A DNA stretch of 46,374 nt from Methylobacterium sp. Leaf108 (lineage in GTDB: Bacteria; Pseudomonadota; Alphaproteobacteria; Rhizobiales; Beijerinckiaceae). Below are positions 1 to 8,012 of the stretch, in pieces (the stretch's first letter is position 1; the number at the start of each line of letters is the position of its first letter). Location of the stretch: assembly GCF_001423265.1 (NCBI RefSeq), contig NZ_LMND01000010.1, positions 49,618 through 95,991 on the forward strand, written 5' to 3'. Both the position numbers and the translations under genes were made by a program. The notes beneath the pieces are model-generated. The model was given only the letters and a program-made list of their open reading frames with translations. It had not been told where the DNA came from and did not search any database.

Positions 1-2093
1 AGCGAGTACGACACCGAGGCGTAGACGAGATCGGTACCGACAGCGCCGGTGACCTCGACGGCTTTGTCGCCGACGTTGTCGACGTAGTAGGTGTCCGAGC
101 CTGCTCCGCCGGACATGGTGTCGACACCGGTACCACCGTCGAGCCTATTTGCGAAACCGTTACCGCGCAGCGTCTGTGCGATCTCATTGCCCGTAAGGTC
201 GCGGGCGGTGGCGGTCACCGAGCGGTCCATCTCCATAACTTCGACGCTGACGCCCGCGCCGAGCGTGAAGCCGTTGCCCCCGTAGTAGAAGATCAGCCTG
301 TCGCTGCCTTCGCCCGCACTCTCAATAATCGTATCGTCCGAATTTAGGTAGTAGGTGTCGTCACCTCGGCCGCCGTAGAGCTTATCGCCGCCACCCTCGC
401 CGCCAAACGTGTCATCGCCGTCCAGACCGAACAGCGCGTTCACGCCGCGGTTGCCGTTAATCACGTTGTTCAGTGCGTTGCCCGTTCCGTCGATGTTCCC
501 CGTGCCCGCCAGGCGTAAGTTCTCGATGTTGCCCTTCAACCTGGCATTGCCGGTAAGCGAGACGGTAAAGTCGGCAACGACGGTGTCGATCCCGCTTGAG
601 CCCGCGACGCTCTCGTCGGCCTCGTCGGTCGCATCGATCAGATAGGTGTCGTCGCCCGCGCCGCCTTGAAGGATGTCGGCCGCCTCGCCGCCATCGAGCC
701 AGTCGACGCCCGTTCCGCCGAGAAGCCGGTCAATCCCGCCGCCGCCCGAAAGCGTGTCATTTCCGCCCCCGCCGTTCAGAAGATTGGCGCCGTCATTGCC
801 GGTGATTGCGTTGGCAAGTCCGTTTCCGGTGCCGGACAAGGTCTCCGTACCCGTGAGGACAAGGCTCTCGACGTCTCCGAACAGCGTGGTTGAACCCGCG
901 AGGCTGAACGAGACCGAGCTGCGGACGGTGTCGAGGCCGTTTGAACCGGTTAATCCCTCGTCGATAACGTCGTCCGTGCTGTCGACCACGTAGGTATCGT
1001 CGCTCGATCCACCTCTCAGGATGTCTCTGCCGCCTCCGCCGATCAGTGTGTCGCTACCACCCCCGCCGGCCAGCACGTTGCTTTCCCCGTTGCCGGTGAT
1101 CGTGTTGGCGAGGTCGTTGCCCGTCACATTCGCCGCAGTCGTGCCGGTGAGTAGGACATCCTCGATGCTGCCCTTGAAACGCGACGCGTTCGACAGGTCG
1201 ACCGACACAGCGGCCTCGACCCGGTCAATGCCGTTTGCATTCAGGGTCGCCTCATCCACGATGTCGAACTCGTCGATGATGTAAACATCGTTGCCGACGC
1301 TGCCTTGAAGCAGGTCAGCGCCCACGCCGCCATCGAGCACGTCGTCGCCAGCGAAACCCTTGATCGTGTCGTCCCCACCGAGTCCACTAAGGCGGTTGCC
1401 GAAGGGGTCGCCCTGGATTTGGTCACCGTGCTGCGAGCCGATGAGGTTCTCGAAACCGGACAGTGCGTCGCCTTCGGCGTCTCCGCCGCGCCCACGCCCG
1501 TTGATTCCCACCTGCACGCCCGCTGACGAGCTTTCGTAGCTGACGGTATCGATTGCGGAGTCACTGCTAAAGCGGCTGTCGCCATTCAGCGTGTCCGCGC
1601 CAGCCTCGCCGAGAATGTAATCGGCCCCGAAGCCACCCTCAATGACATTGTTGCTACCGTTTCCGGAGATGTAATCGTTGCCGTAACCGCCAACGACGTT
1701 CTCAATCGAGGTAAGGCTGACACCCTCGGTCCATTGCCCATTATAGAACTGGTAGAGATATCCGTATCGGCCATTATATGGGAGGTAGACAGTGGTGGCG
1801 TTATAAAGCAACTCAAGAGTGTCGGTGTCACCACCGCCATCGATCTGATCGAATGTAACTCCGTAGCCGACTACGAACTTGTCGTTACCCGCTTCGCCGT
1901 AGGCGTCAATCCGTCCATAAACATCGGGAAAAATGTCGCCGGTGATTAGGTCATCGCCATCGCCCCCGTATATCGTATCAAGTCCGTTATCGGCATCGAT
2001 GATATCGTTTCCGCCTAGCCCGTAGATTATTTCCGAGCCTTGATTGCGCCGTGTAATTTGGTCGGCGCCCTGAGTGCCGTAGAAGTCAGCCAT
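1..2093 (-). CDS. RTX-type calcium-binding repeat protein (3' end outside window)
   Basis: The frame is open from an ATG at 2093 to the window edge, 697 codons without a stop, so the C-terminus is missing. The protein is made of glycine/aspartate nonapeptides of the GGxGxDxLx kind, which form calcium-binding parallel beta-rolls in secreted RTX proteins. These blocks alternate with a recurring module of roughly 150 residues: DDTYxVD, then GxDTVxxSVSxSL, then a GNxLANxITGN segment, then more nonapeptides. No signal peptide is seen, as expected for type I secretion, whose signal would lie in the missing C-terminus. A strong Shine-Dalgarno AAGGAG lies seven bases before the ATG, inside the upstream HlyC-like gene, and the two genes overlap by eight bases. 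Only six lysines occur in this part. The function (adhesin, surface layer, toxin or enzyme carrier) cannot be told from the repeats. Confidence 0.9.
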   Translation of the reverse strand, partial: MADFYGTQGADQITRRNQGSEIIYGLGGNDIIDADNGLDTIYGGDGDDLITGDIFPDVYGRIDAYGEAGNDKFVVGYGVTFDQIDGGGDTDTLELLYNATTVYLPYNGRYGYLYQFYNGQWTEGVSLTSIENVVGGYGNDYISGNGSNNVIEGGFGADYILGEAGADTLNGDSRFSSDSAIDTVSYESSSAGVQVGINGRGRGGDAEGDALSGFENLIGSQHGDQIQGDPFGNRLSGLGGDDTIKGFAGDDVLDGGVGADLLQGSVGNDVYIIDEFDIVDEATLNANGIDRVEAAVSVDLSNASRFKGSIEDVLLTGTTAANVTGNDLANTITGNGESNVLAGGGGSDTLIGGGGRDILRGGSSDDTYVVDSTDDVIDEGLTGSNGLDTVRSSVSFSLAGSTTLFGDVESLVLTGTETLSGTGNGLANAITGNDGANLLNGGGGNDTLSGGGGIDRLLGGTGVDWLDGGEAADILQGGAGDDTYLIDATDEADESVAGSSGIDTVVADFTVSLTGNARLKGNIENLRLAGTGNIDGTGNALNNVINGNRGVNALFGLDGDDTFGGEGGGDKLYGGRGDDTYYLNSDDTIIESAGEGSDRLIFYYGGNGFTLGAGVSVEVMEMDRSVTATARDLTGNEIAQTLRGNGFANRLDGGTGVDTMSGGAGSDTYYVDNVGDKAVEVTGAVGTDLVYASVSYS

Positions 2094-2682
2094 GCGAATG
2101 CTCCTTCGAACGAGAGGCGTGTGCGGACGACGCTTCATCGGGTCTGGCCAGATGGTTCGCGACGAACCCGTTCACGGACAGCCGCACCGGTCGCAACCGC
2201 CCGTCCGGGTAGAGGCGGCGATAAACGATCTCACGCCTCCCCATGATGGCGCGCCGTGCCCCCCTGAGCAGAAGAACCTTGACGGCCCGGCTGTTGGCCG
2301 ACCAAACGTTGAACACGATACAATCGCCTGATCGGCCGTCGCCCAAGCCGCCATCGCCAGAAGCCCAGCTCCAAGCCGCTTCCCGATTGGCGTAAGCCCA
2401 CCCCAACATGCCGACGACCTGGCTCTTCTCATCAAGCACGAGCACATAATGGCCGCGGTTAATCTGTCCCGCTAACACCTTCGACCAGGCCACGAAGCCG
2501 ATCGATGCGTAGGCCGGCTTCGACATCAGATGATCGACAGCGAGGCCCAGGGCCGTGTACGGGTTAGCGACACGCCCGTAATGCAACGACGAGCCTTGCT
2601 GCGTATCACGTTGCGCATGCGACCGCTCGCCCTCCACCAGACCCTCGGCCCGAACCCAATCATCGGCACCGCTCCGCGCCAT
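2086..2682 (-). CDS. HlyC-like RTX toxin-activating lysine-acyltransferase homologue, divergent
   Basis: HlyC-family proteins transfer a fatty acyl group from acyl carrier protein to lysines of an RTX toxin in the cytoplasm. Residues about 45-152 of this 198-residue protein match that family in spacing: a GHYVLV strand, GMLGWA, SGD, and the C-terminal RLYPDGRLRPVRL. The gene sits directly upstream of the RTX gene and overlaps its start, which supports the call. The ATG at 2682 is chosen because GGAGG lies seven bases upstream. A TTG at 2742, just after a stop codon, would add 20 residues but has no comparable ribosome site. By my alignment from memory, catalytic His23 and Asp92 of E. coli HlyC correspond to Tyr58 and Val116 here, so activity is uncertain. 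It could be a pseudoenzyme or partner protein for the RTX product. Confidence 0.6.
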   Translation of the reverse strand: MARSGADDWVRAEGLVEGERSHAQRDTQQGSSLHYGRVANPYTALGLAVDHLMSKPAYASIGFVAWSKVLAGQINRGHYVLVLDEKSQVVGMLGWAYANREAAWSWASGDGGLGDGRSGDCIVFNVWSANSRAVKVLLLRGARRAIMGRREIVYRRLYPDGRLRPVRLSVNGFVANHLARPDEASSAHASRSKEHSHG

Positions 2683-2742
2683 CAGTGCGCCTCCGCCGTA
2701 ACCACCCGCGTGTAGGATGACCAGCTTTGCGTCGTTCTGCAA

Positions 2743-3078
2743 TCACGCGTCCTGATGTTCCTAAATCTCCCTCGCCCGATTGAATGTTTTGAAATTTTTT
2801 AGAGATGCCCGAGCATGGCTCGACGGCCGGCGCAAGATAAAGTCTAGCGATCGGACTTGAATAGCACTATGACTGTATCATTGTGTGTCTCCGCAGACTC
2901 CAATTGGCCGGCCTCCGATACCCGGCCCAAGGACGAACTCTCATCCCGCCCACGCTCCAATCTCGGCCGAGAACCAGTTTTTCAACGAAATCTACCCCTA
3001 ACCGAAGTTGCCGGAGGGCAGACAAACGGCCGCTTTGGGAAAGTGCTGATGGTGGTCGGCATGGTTGGGTTGGGTCGT
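2743..3078. other. Intergenic stretch upstream of the HlyC-like/RTX unit
   Basis: There is no recognisable gene in these 336 bases. The first part, about 2750-2860, is AT-richer than its surroundings (runs such as TGAAATTTTTTAGAG) and is the likely promoter side of the minus-strand HlyC-like/RTX unit, although no clear -35/-10 pair stands out. Short open frames on both strands match nothing known to me and run into the insertion sequence. Confidence 0.4.
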
Positions 3079-4006
3079 GAGACCCCGTTTCATAACAGGC
3101 AGAACAGCTTAGCTTTGGGTGAGCGGCGAGCATCGCGGGCGTTGGGAGAGTGTCTGACGCTCATCCAGGAACCCCGATGTGGACGCCCGCCGCCCGCGCC
3201 GAGCTTGCGCGCGAGAGCCTGCCTTACGCAACCAGCCTCAGCGAGGCCGAGTGGGCGGTGCTCGCGCCGCTTCTGCCTGCGCCGTCCAGCACAGGCCGCC
3301 CATGGCGCCGGCCCCTGCGGGCGGTTTTCGACGGCATCCTGTACGTGCTGCGGACAGGATGCGCGTGGCGGCATCTGCCGCTGGACTTCCCGCCGTGGAG
3401 CACGGTGCATCGCTGGTTCTTGCGCCTCTCCCAGACAGGCGTGTTCGAGCGTCTCGCCCATGCCCTCACGATGGCCGACCGCGAGCGCGTCGGACGCGAG
3501 GCAAGCCCGACCGGCTGCGTCGTCGATGCGCAAGCTGCCCGCTCAGGGGGCGTGGGGATGGCCGGCAAGCGCGGTTACGATCCGGCCCGGCGGGTCGTCG
3601 GGCGCAAACGCCACGCGCTGACGGATACGGACGGCCGTCTCCTCGTGGCTGCGGTCTCACCCGCTGACCTGCACGACAGCCACGGCGCGATTGCCTTGCT
3701 TCGCGCCTCGCGTGGACTGTTCCCCTTTCTGGCCCACTGCTTTGCCGACCGAGCCTATCGCGGCGAGCGCGTTGGCGCGGCCACGACCATCACGGTCGAG
3801 ATCGTCGAACCCAAGGAGGGCCAGAAGGGCTTCGCGGTGCAGCCCAGGCGGTGGGTCATCGAGAGGAGCTTCGGCTGGATCGCCCGCTGCCGCAGGCTGG
3901 CCCGCGACCACGAGGCTACTCCGTCCTCTGCGCTCGCCTTCTTCGTCCTCGCCGCAGCCATGATCCTCGTCAGACGGATCGCCCGAGCCTTATGAAACAG
4001 GGTCTA
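3079..4006 (+). mobile_element. IS5-family insertion sequence, apparently complete
   Basis: An approximately 0.93 kb element carries one transposase gene. Its ends are imperfect inverted repeats: GACCCCGTTTCATAA at 3081-3095 matches the complement of TTATGAAACAGGGTC at 3990-4004 with one mismatch. The right repeat overlaps the last codons of the transposase. The flanking triplets, TGA on the left and TAA on the right, fit the TNA-like target of IS5 relatives but are not identical. The right flank is an IS3 scrap while the left flank is unrelated sequence. The element therefore no longer sits in one undisturbed target. Confidence 0.8.
3177..3995 (+). CDS. IS5-family transposase
   Basis: This is a DDE transposase of the IS5 group, about 272 residues and the usual length for single-ORF members. 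The N-terminal domain has the typical LSEAEWAVLAPLLP opening and GILYVLRTGCAWRHLP, followed by the helix-turn region WSTVHRWFLRL. Catalytic acidic residues fit CVVDAQAARSG (first Asp), HCFADRAY (second Asp) and the WVIERSFGWI signature (Glu). The ATG at 3177 has AGGAA nine bases upstream. A GTG at 3150 in the same frame would add nine residues but has poor ribosome-site spacing. The reading frame is intact, so the element may be active. It cuts and moves its own inverted-repeat-bounded DNA. Confidence 0.88.
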   Translation: MWTPAARAELARESLPYATSLSEAEWAVLAPLLPAPSSTGRPWRRPLRAVFDGILYVLRTGCAWRHLPLDFPPWSTVHRWFLRLSQTGVFERLAHALTMADRERVGREASPTGCVVDAQAARSGGVGMAGKRGYDPARRVVGRKRHALTDTDGRLLVAAVSPADLHDSHGAIALLRASRGLFPFLAHCFADRAYRGERVGAATTITVEIVEPKEGQKGFAVQPRRWVIERSFGWIARCRRLARDHEATPSSALAFFVLAAAMILVRRIARAL

Positions 4007-4011
4007 ACAGT

Positions 4012-4113
4012 TGGCGGTCCGAGTACGGCGGTCTGAAGGGTGATCAGGTCAAGCGGCTGAAGTCTCTGGAGACTGAGAACCTGCGTCTGCGTCGGGCGAT
4101 CTCGGACCTGATG
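4012..4113 (+). pseudogene. IS3-family OrfA scrap (C-terminal part)
   Basis: The translation reads WRSEYGGLKGDQ, then a leucine-rich helix with regular Leu/Lys/Glu spacing, then RRAISDLM. This is the end of the helix-turn-helix/leucine-zipper OrfA of IS3-family elements. The IS5 element cuts off everything upstream and the IS21 end cuts off everything downstream, leaving about 34 codons. It has no start and cannot function. It records an older IS3 insertion at the site. Confidence 0.7.
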
Positions 4114-4612
4114 TGTATCGGCGTGCAACTTTGACCCCGTGAGGTGGGGGATCGGCGTCCAATTCTAACCCCCTAAGCTCGTTCTCGCAGACTGCTCTCC
4201 GGTACGGCCGGAAGGGTGGTGTAGGGGGATGAAGGGCGTGGACACGATTGCGCGCATCCGGCGCGAGTTCTTCACCCGCGGCCGCGCGATCAAGGACATC
4301 GTCCGCGACCTGCACGTCTTCCGCAACACGGTCCGGAAGGTCATCCGGTCGGGGGCCACCGCCTTCGCCTACGAGCGCGAAGTGCAGCCGCTGCCCAAGC
4401 TCGGACCGTGGCGCGACGATCTCGATCGGATGCTGACCACCAACGCCGGCAAGTCCGCCCGCGAGCGGCTGACGCTGATCCGAATCTACGAGGCGCTGCG
4501 CGGGCTCGGCTACGAGGGCGGCTACGATGCCGTTCGGCGCTATGCCAAAATCTGGAAGCGTGAGCGCGCTTCGGTCACGGCTCAGGCTTTCGTGCCGCTC
4601 ATCTTCGCCCCG
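4114..4612 (+). mobile_element. Left end of an IS21-family element, truncated
   Basis: The element starts with TGTATCGGCG. Within its first 50 bases it holds two related copies of a terminal repeat, ATCGGCGTGCAACTTTGACC at 4118 and ATCGGCGTCCAATTCTAACC at 4150. Multiple end repeats of this kind are typical of IS21 elements. The istA fragment follows at 4229. The sequence switches to lysR-type coding DNA at about 4612, so the rest of istA, all of istB and the right end are gone. Confidence 0.7.
4229..4612 (+). pseudogene. Truncated IS21-family transposase (istA, N-terminal part)
   Basis: The frame begins MKGVDTIARIRREFF and carries the helix-turn-helix region RGRAIKDIVRDL, as in IstA. It continues to [10 protein letters not shown], where family members go on with EAYQFDW and enter the catalytic core. 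Here the frame enters the antisense of a LysR gene instead, giving a meaningless tail. Only about 128 of the roughly 500 residues expected for IstA remain, and the DDE catalytic domain is absent. It is non-functional as a transposase, though a DNA-binding fragment could still be made. Confidence 0.8.
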
Positions 4613-5124
4613 GGCGTCGCCACCAGCGATCGACGGATCGCGCAGAGCCGGCGAGCCCGCAACGAGGAGTCTGCCAGAGCCGCGATCCGCAAGCCGATAT
4701 CAAAGCCCCCTCCGATAAGGTCGACCAAAGCATCACTTATGTGCAGATCGACCGACACGGCCGGGTACTGGCTCAGGAATGGAGGCAGTCGCGGCGCGAC
4801 ATGCATCACACCGAACGACATCGGCGCGGCAAGCCGCACTAAACCACAAGGTTCCAAAGCTCCAGCGATTGCCTGGACCTCGGCGGCCTCTCCTTCGGAC
4901 AAGATTCGTGCGGCGCTGTCCTTCGTGGCCTGTCCAGCCTCCGTCAGGGCGAGCTTGCGCGAGGTGCGATGGAACAGACGGGCACCGATGCGTGCCTCCA
5001 AGCGACTGACGGCCTTCGAGACCGTCGCTTTCTACAACCCGAGTTCAGTGGCAGCCCGACTGAACGAGCCGGTCTCGAACACCTTGGAAAAGATGGCCCA
5101 CGCTTCGAAGTCAGGTAGGCGCAT
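4612..5124 (-). pseudogene. LysR-family transcriptional regulator, doubly inactivated
   Basis: Starting from the ATG at 5124, the product begins [19 protein letters not shown], a normal LysR winged-helix opening. After ELGL the frame meets an amber codon (TAG, complement of 5032-5034), where family members usually have serine before [12 protein letters not shown]. The frame then continues through [17 protein letters not shown] and the start of the effector domain, and ends at the IS21 scar near 4612 after LVATP. Both a nonsense mutation and a truncation therefore break it. It faces away from the isochorismatase/hydrolase/pirin genes, the usual position of a LysR regulator relative to its targets, so those genes may have lost their regulator. 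Confidence 0.85.
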
Positions 5125-5223
5125 CAGGCATGTTCCAGAAACGGTGAGTTTTTATCGTTTCTGTTTTACGACTGTCACATAAGCGCATAATTGTTGCACT
5201 GCAAACGCGCCGCACCTCGATCG

Positions 5224-5883
5224 ATGGAAACGATGATAAGCAAGCCCTACACCCGCCTCGACCTTGACCAAGCCGTGGTCCTCCTCGTGGATCATCAGGC
5301 CGGGTTGATGTCGCTCGTGCGCGACTACAACCCCGATCAGTTCAAAAACAACGTTCTGGCGGTTGCCGATCTCGCCGCCTACTTCAAGCTTCCGACGATC
5401 CTGACCACGAGCTTCGAAGACGGTCCCAATGGTCCCCTGATGCCGGAGCTGAAGGCGAAGTTTCCCAATGCGCCCTACATCGCGCGACCGGGCCAGATCA
5501 ACGCCTGGGACAATCCCGACTTCGTTGCCGCCATCAATGCGACGGGCCGCAAGCAGATCATCCTGGCCGGAGTAGTCACGGAGGTCTGCGTCGCCTTCGT
5601 CGCGCTGTCGGCGATCGCGGATGGCTACGAGGTCTTCGCGGTCACGGACGCGTCCGGCACCTTCAATGAGGGCGTGCGCGATGCGGCCTGGATCCGGATG
5701 TCGTCGGCCGGGGTGCAGCTCATCAACTGGTTCGGCGTGGCGTGCGAACTGCACCGTGACTGGCGCCGCGACGTCGAAGGCCTAGCGACTCTGCTGGCCG
5801 CTCACATCCCCGATTACCGCAACCTGATGACAAGCTACAGCGCCTTCAAGGGAGCGATCCCGCAGACACCCACGGCCGCTTGA
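5224..5883 (+). CDS. Isochorismatase-family (YcaC-like) cysteine hydrolase
   Basis: This cytosolic hydrolase of 219 residues has the isochorismatase-like fold. The opening strand [11 protein letters not shown] carries the first acidic residue of the Asp-Lys-Cys triad (Asp23). The nucleophilic cysteine is Cys122 in [10 protein letters not shown]. The overall pattern, with an [17 protein letters not shown] end segment, resembles YcaC-type hydrolases, whose natural substrates are mostly unknown. The ATG at 5224 is preferred to a TTG at 5191 that opens the frame; ATG 5233 is also possible. It leads a plus-strand run with an alpha/beta hydrolase and pirin, and lies divergent to the broken LysR gene. 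Confidence 0.85.
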   Translation: METMISKPYTRLDLDQAVVLLVDHQAGLMSLVRDYNPDQFKNNVLAVADLAAYFKLPTILTTSFEDGPNGPLMPELKAKFPNAPYIARPGQINAWDNPDFVAAINATGRKQIILAGVVTEVCVAFVALSAIADGYEVFAVTDASGTFNEGVRDAAWIRMSSAGVQLINWFGVACELHRDWRRDVEGLATLLAAHIPDYRNLMTSYSAFKGAIPQTPTAA

Positions 5884-5945
5884 GGTTCACCGCTTCGACA
5901 CCGCGCCAAACGAGGCGCTTCCACTTCACCACACGGAGAAGCGAC

Positions 5946-6776
5946 ATGCCCACTTTCACGACCCAGGACGGCGCAGAGATCTTTTACAAGGATTGGGGTC
6001 CGAAGGACGCGCAGCCGATCGTCTTTCATCACGGTTGGCCGCTTAGCGGCGACGACTGGGACAACCAGATGATGTTCTTCCTTGGTCATGGGTATCGCGT
6101 GATCGCACATGATCGCCGCGGCCATGGCCGCTCGTCACAGACGGCGGCCGGCAACGAGATGGACACCTACGCGGCTGACGTCGCCGAGTTGGTTGGGGTT
6201 CTCGACCTGAAGAGTGCGATCCATGTCGGCCACTCGACCGGAGGCGGTGAAGTTGCTCACTACGTCGCCCGCGCAGAGGCAGGCCGCGTCGACAAGGCGG
6301 TGCTGATCGGGGCGGTGCCGCCCGTGATGGTCAAGTCCGAGCGCAACCCGGGCGGTCTGTCGATCGAGGTGTTCGACGGCTTCCGCGCCGCCCTCATCGC
6401 GAACCGTGCTCAGTTCTATCGCGACGTTCCGGCAGGCCCGTTCTATGGGTTCAATCGTGACGGTGCGAAGGTCTCGCAGGGAGCCGTCGATAATTGGTGG
6501 CGGCAGGGCATGATGGGCGGCGCCAAGGCGCAATACGATTGCATCAGGGCATTCTCGGAAACGGACTTCACAGAGGACCTGAAGGCGATCGATGTCCCGG
6601 TGCTGGTGATGCACGGCACCGACGACCAGATCGTGCCGATTGCCGACTCGGCGCTGCTCGCCCACCCGCTGCTGAAGAACGGAACCCTGAAGACCTATGA
6701 GGGCCTTCCGCACGGGATGTGCACGACGCATCCCGACATCATCAACCCAGACCTGCTGGCTTTTGCACGCGGCTGA
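5946..6776 (+). CDS. Alpha/beta hydrolase, non-heme chloroperoxidase/esterase type
   Basis: The protein has 276 residues with the complete serine-hydrolase triad: Ser97 in the nucleophile elbow GHSTGGGE, Asp227 in [10 protein letters not shown] and His256 in EGLPHGM. The oxyanion-hole region is [13 protein letters not shown]. This pattern is typical of cofactor-free haloperoxidases, which are esterases that can also make peracids. A GGAGAAG ribosome site precedes the ATG at 5946; the frame itself opens earlier at 5880. It lies 62 bases after the isochorismatase-family gene and 150 bases before pirin, a grouping common in proteobacteria. The true substrate is unknown. Confidence 0.9.
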   Translation: MPTFTTQDGAEIFYKDWGPKDAQPIVFHHGWPLSGDDWDNQMMFFLGHGYRVIAHDRRGHGRSSQTAAGNEMDTYAADVAELVGVLDLKSAIHVGHSTGGGEVAHYVARAEAGRVDKAVLIGAVPPVMVKSERNPGGLSIEVFDGFRAALIANRAQFYRDVPAGPFYGFNRDGAKVSQGAVDNWWRQGMMGGAKAQYDCIRAFSETDFTEDLKAIDVPVLVMHGTDDQIVPIADSALLAHPLLKNGTLKTYEGLPHGMCTTHPDIINPDLLAFARG

Positions 6777-6926
6777 AGCTGTCACCGCGAGCCGGGTAAC
6801 CCGGCTCGCCTCTCAACACCGGCTCGCGTCCCAACAGGTGGCCAAGATGGCGGTGAGCGTTGTAGCCGGGTTTGCTCTGCAATCCGCTTCAGTCGTCAAT
6901 CGCACGAAGCAAGAGGCGGATCGGCA

Positions 6927-7865
6927 ATGAGTTGGCACAGCGCGGAAGACCCCATCCCCGGTGATCACTTTACCTGTGATGCCATCAAGACGTTGATCGT
7001 TCCGCGTTCGCGTGATCTTGGTTCGTTCGCCGTGCGGAGGGCTCTTCCCTCGACCGAGTGCCGGATGGTCGGTCCCTTCATCTTCTTCGATCAGATGGGC
7101 CCATCCGAGTTCCTGCTCGGACAAGGGATGGACGTGCGTCCACATCCCCATATCGGACTGTCGACCGTCACCTATCTGTTCGACGGCGAGATCATGCACC
7201 GGGACAGCCTCGGTACGGAGCTGCCGATCCGTCCGGGCGAGCTGAACTGGATGACCGCGGGTCGCGGCATTACCCATTCGGAGCGCACGGGGTCCGATCT
7301 CCGGCAGAGCGGCTCGAAGCTGTTCGGCATCCAGAGTTGGGTCGCGCTCAGCGGCAAGGACGAGGAGAACGCTCCGGCCTTCGAGCATTACGAGGCCGAG
7401 GCGCTGCCGGTCTTGACCGGCGAGGTCAAGAATGTCCGGTTAATCGCCGGCGAGGCCTTCGGCATCAAATCCCCGGTTCGGACCTCAAGTCCAATGGTCT
7501 ACGCCGACGTGGCGCTCGAAGCGGGTGCCGTCCTACCCATCGACCCAACCTACGACGAGCGAGCGATCTACACGATTTCTGGCGCCATCGAGATCGCGGG
7601 TGACGGGTTCGGCCCCGGTCAGCTACTGGTCTTCCGTCCAGGCGACCGCATTAGCGTTCGAGCGACTGAGGCGGCACGCTTCATGGTCCTCGGAGGCGAG
7701 CCGATGGATGGCCCACGTCATCTCTGGTGGAACTTCGTCTCCTCACGTCTTGAGCGGATCGAACAAGCCAAGGAAGACTGGCGGCAAGCTCGCTTCGACA
7801 CCGTGCCTGGCGAATCCGAGTTCATCCCACTTCCGGAAAACCCTCCGCCGGTCCGGTACCCCTGA
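6927..7865 (+). CDS. Pirin-family bicupin protein
   Basis: This 312-residue protein has two cupin domains. The N-terminal cupin holds the metal-binding set of pirins: His73 and His75 in [13 protein letters not shown], then His117 and Glu119 in GRGITHSER. The C-terminal cupin (from about residue 190) has [11 protein letters not shown] and FRPGDRISV and lacks an obvious metal set, as usual. Bacterial pirins include quercetin dioxygenases and metabolic regulators, so the reaction cannot be assigned from motifs alone. The ATG at 6927 follows GAGGCGGATCGG. The context (two hydrolases upstream, a KefB-type antiporter downstream) suggests a role in handling electrophiles or aromatics. Confidence 0.93.
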   Translation: MSWHSAEDPIPGDHFTCDAIKTLIVPRSRDLGSFAVRRALPSTECRMVGPFIFFDQMGPSEFLLGQGMDVRPHPHIGLSTVTYLFDGEIMHRDSLGTELPIRPGELNWMTAGRGITHSERTGSDLRQSGSKLFGIQSWVALSGKDEENAPAFEHYEAEALPVLTGEVKNVRLIAGEAFGIKSPVRTSSPMVYADVALEAGAVLPIDPTYDERAIYTISGAIEIAGDGFGPGQLLVFRPGDRISVRATEAARFMVLGGEPMDGPRHLWWNFVSSRLERIEQAKEDWRQARFDTVPGESEFIPLPENPPPVRYP

Positions 7866-8012
7866 CGATGGCCGGAGGCACCTCGACAAAGAGGTCACCT
7901 CAAAAAAGGGCGGCAAGGAGCAAGACCTAAGCGACGTGAGCTCTCGGCCTGTCGCTATCCAAGGACTCCGCCCACGCCCCCAAGCTTCTAAAAAAAATGA
8001 CAGGTGTATGCC

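Noticed and set aside
91..1949. Several plus-strand open frames (e.g. 91-285, 409-645, 673-993, 1021-1284) over the RTX gene.
   Set aside because: They are antisense shadows of the continuous minus-strand frame encoding RTX nonapeptides. Their serine/proline-rich composition reflects the repeated Gly-Asp codons.
2857..3621. A 254-codon plus-strand frame crossing the left end of the IS5 element.
   Set aside because: It overlaps the transposase in another frame, has no family resemblance and spans the insertion boundary.
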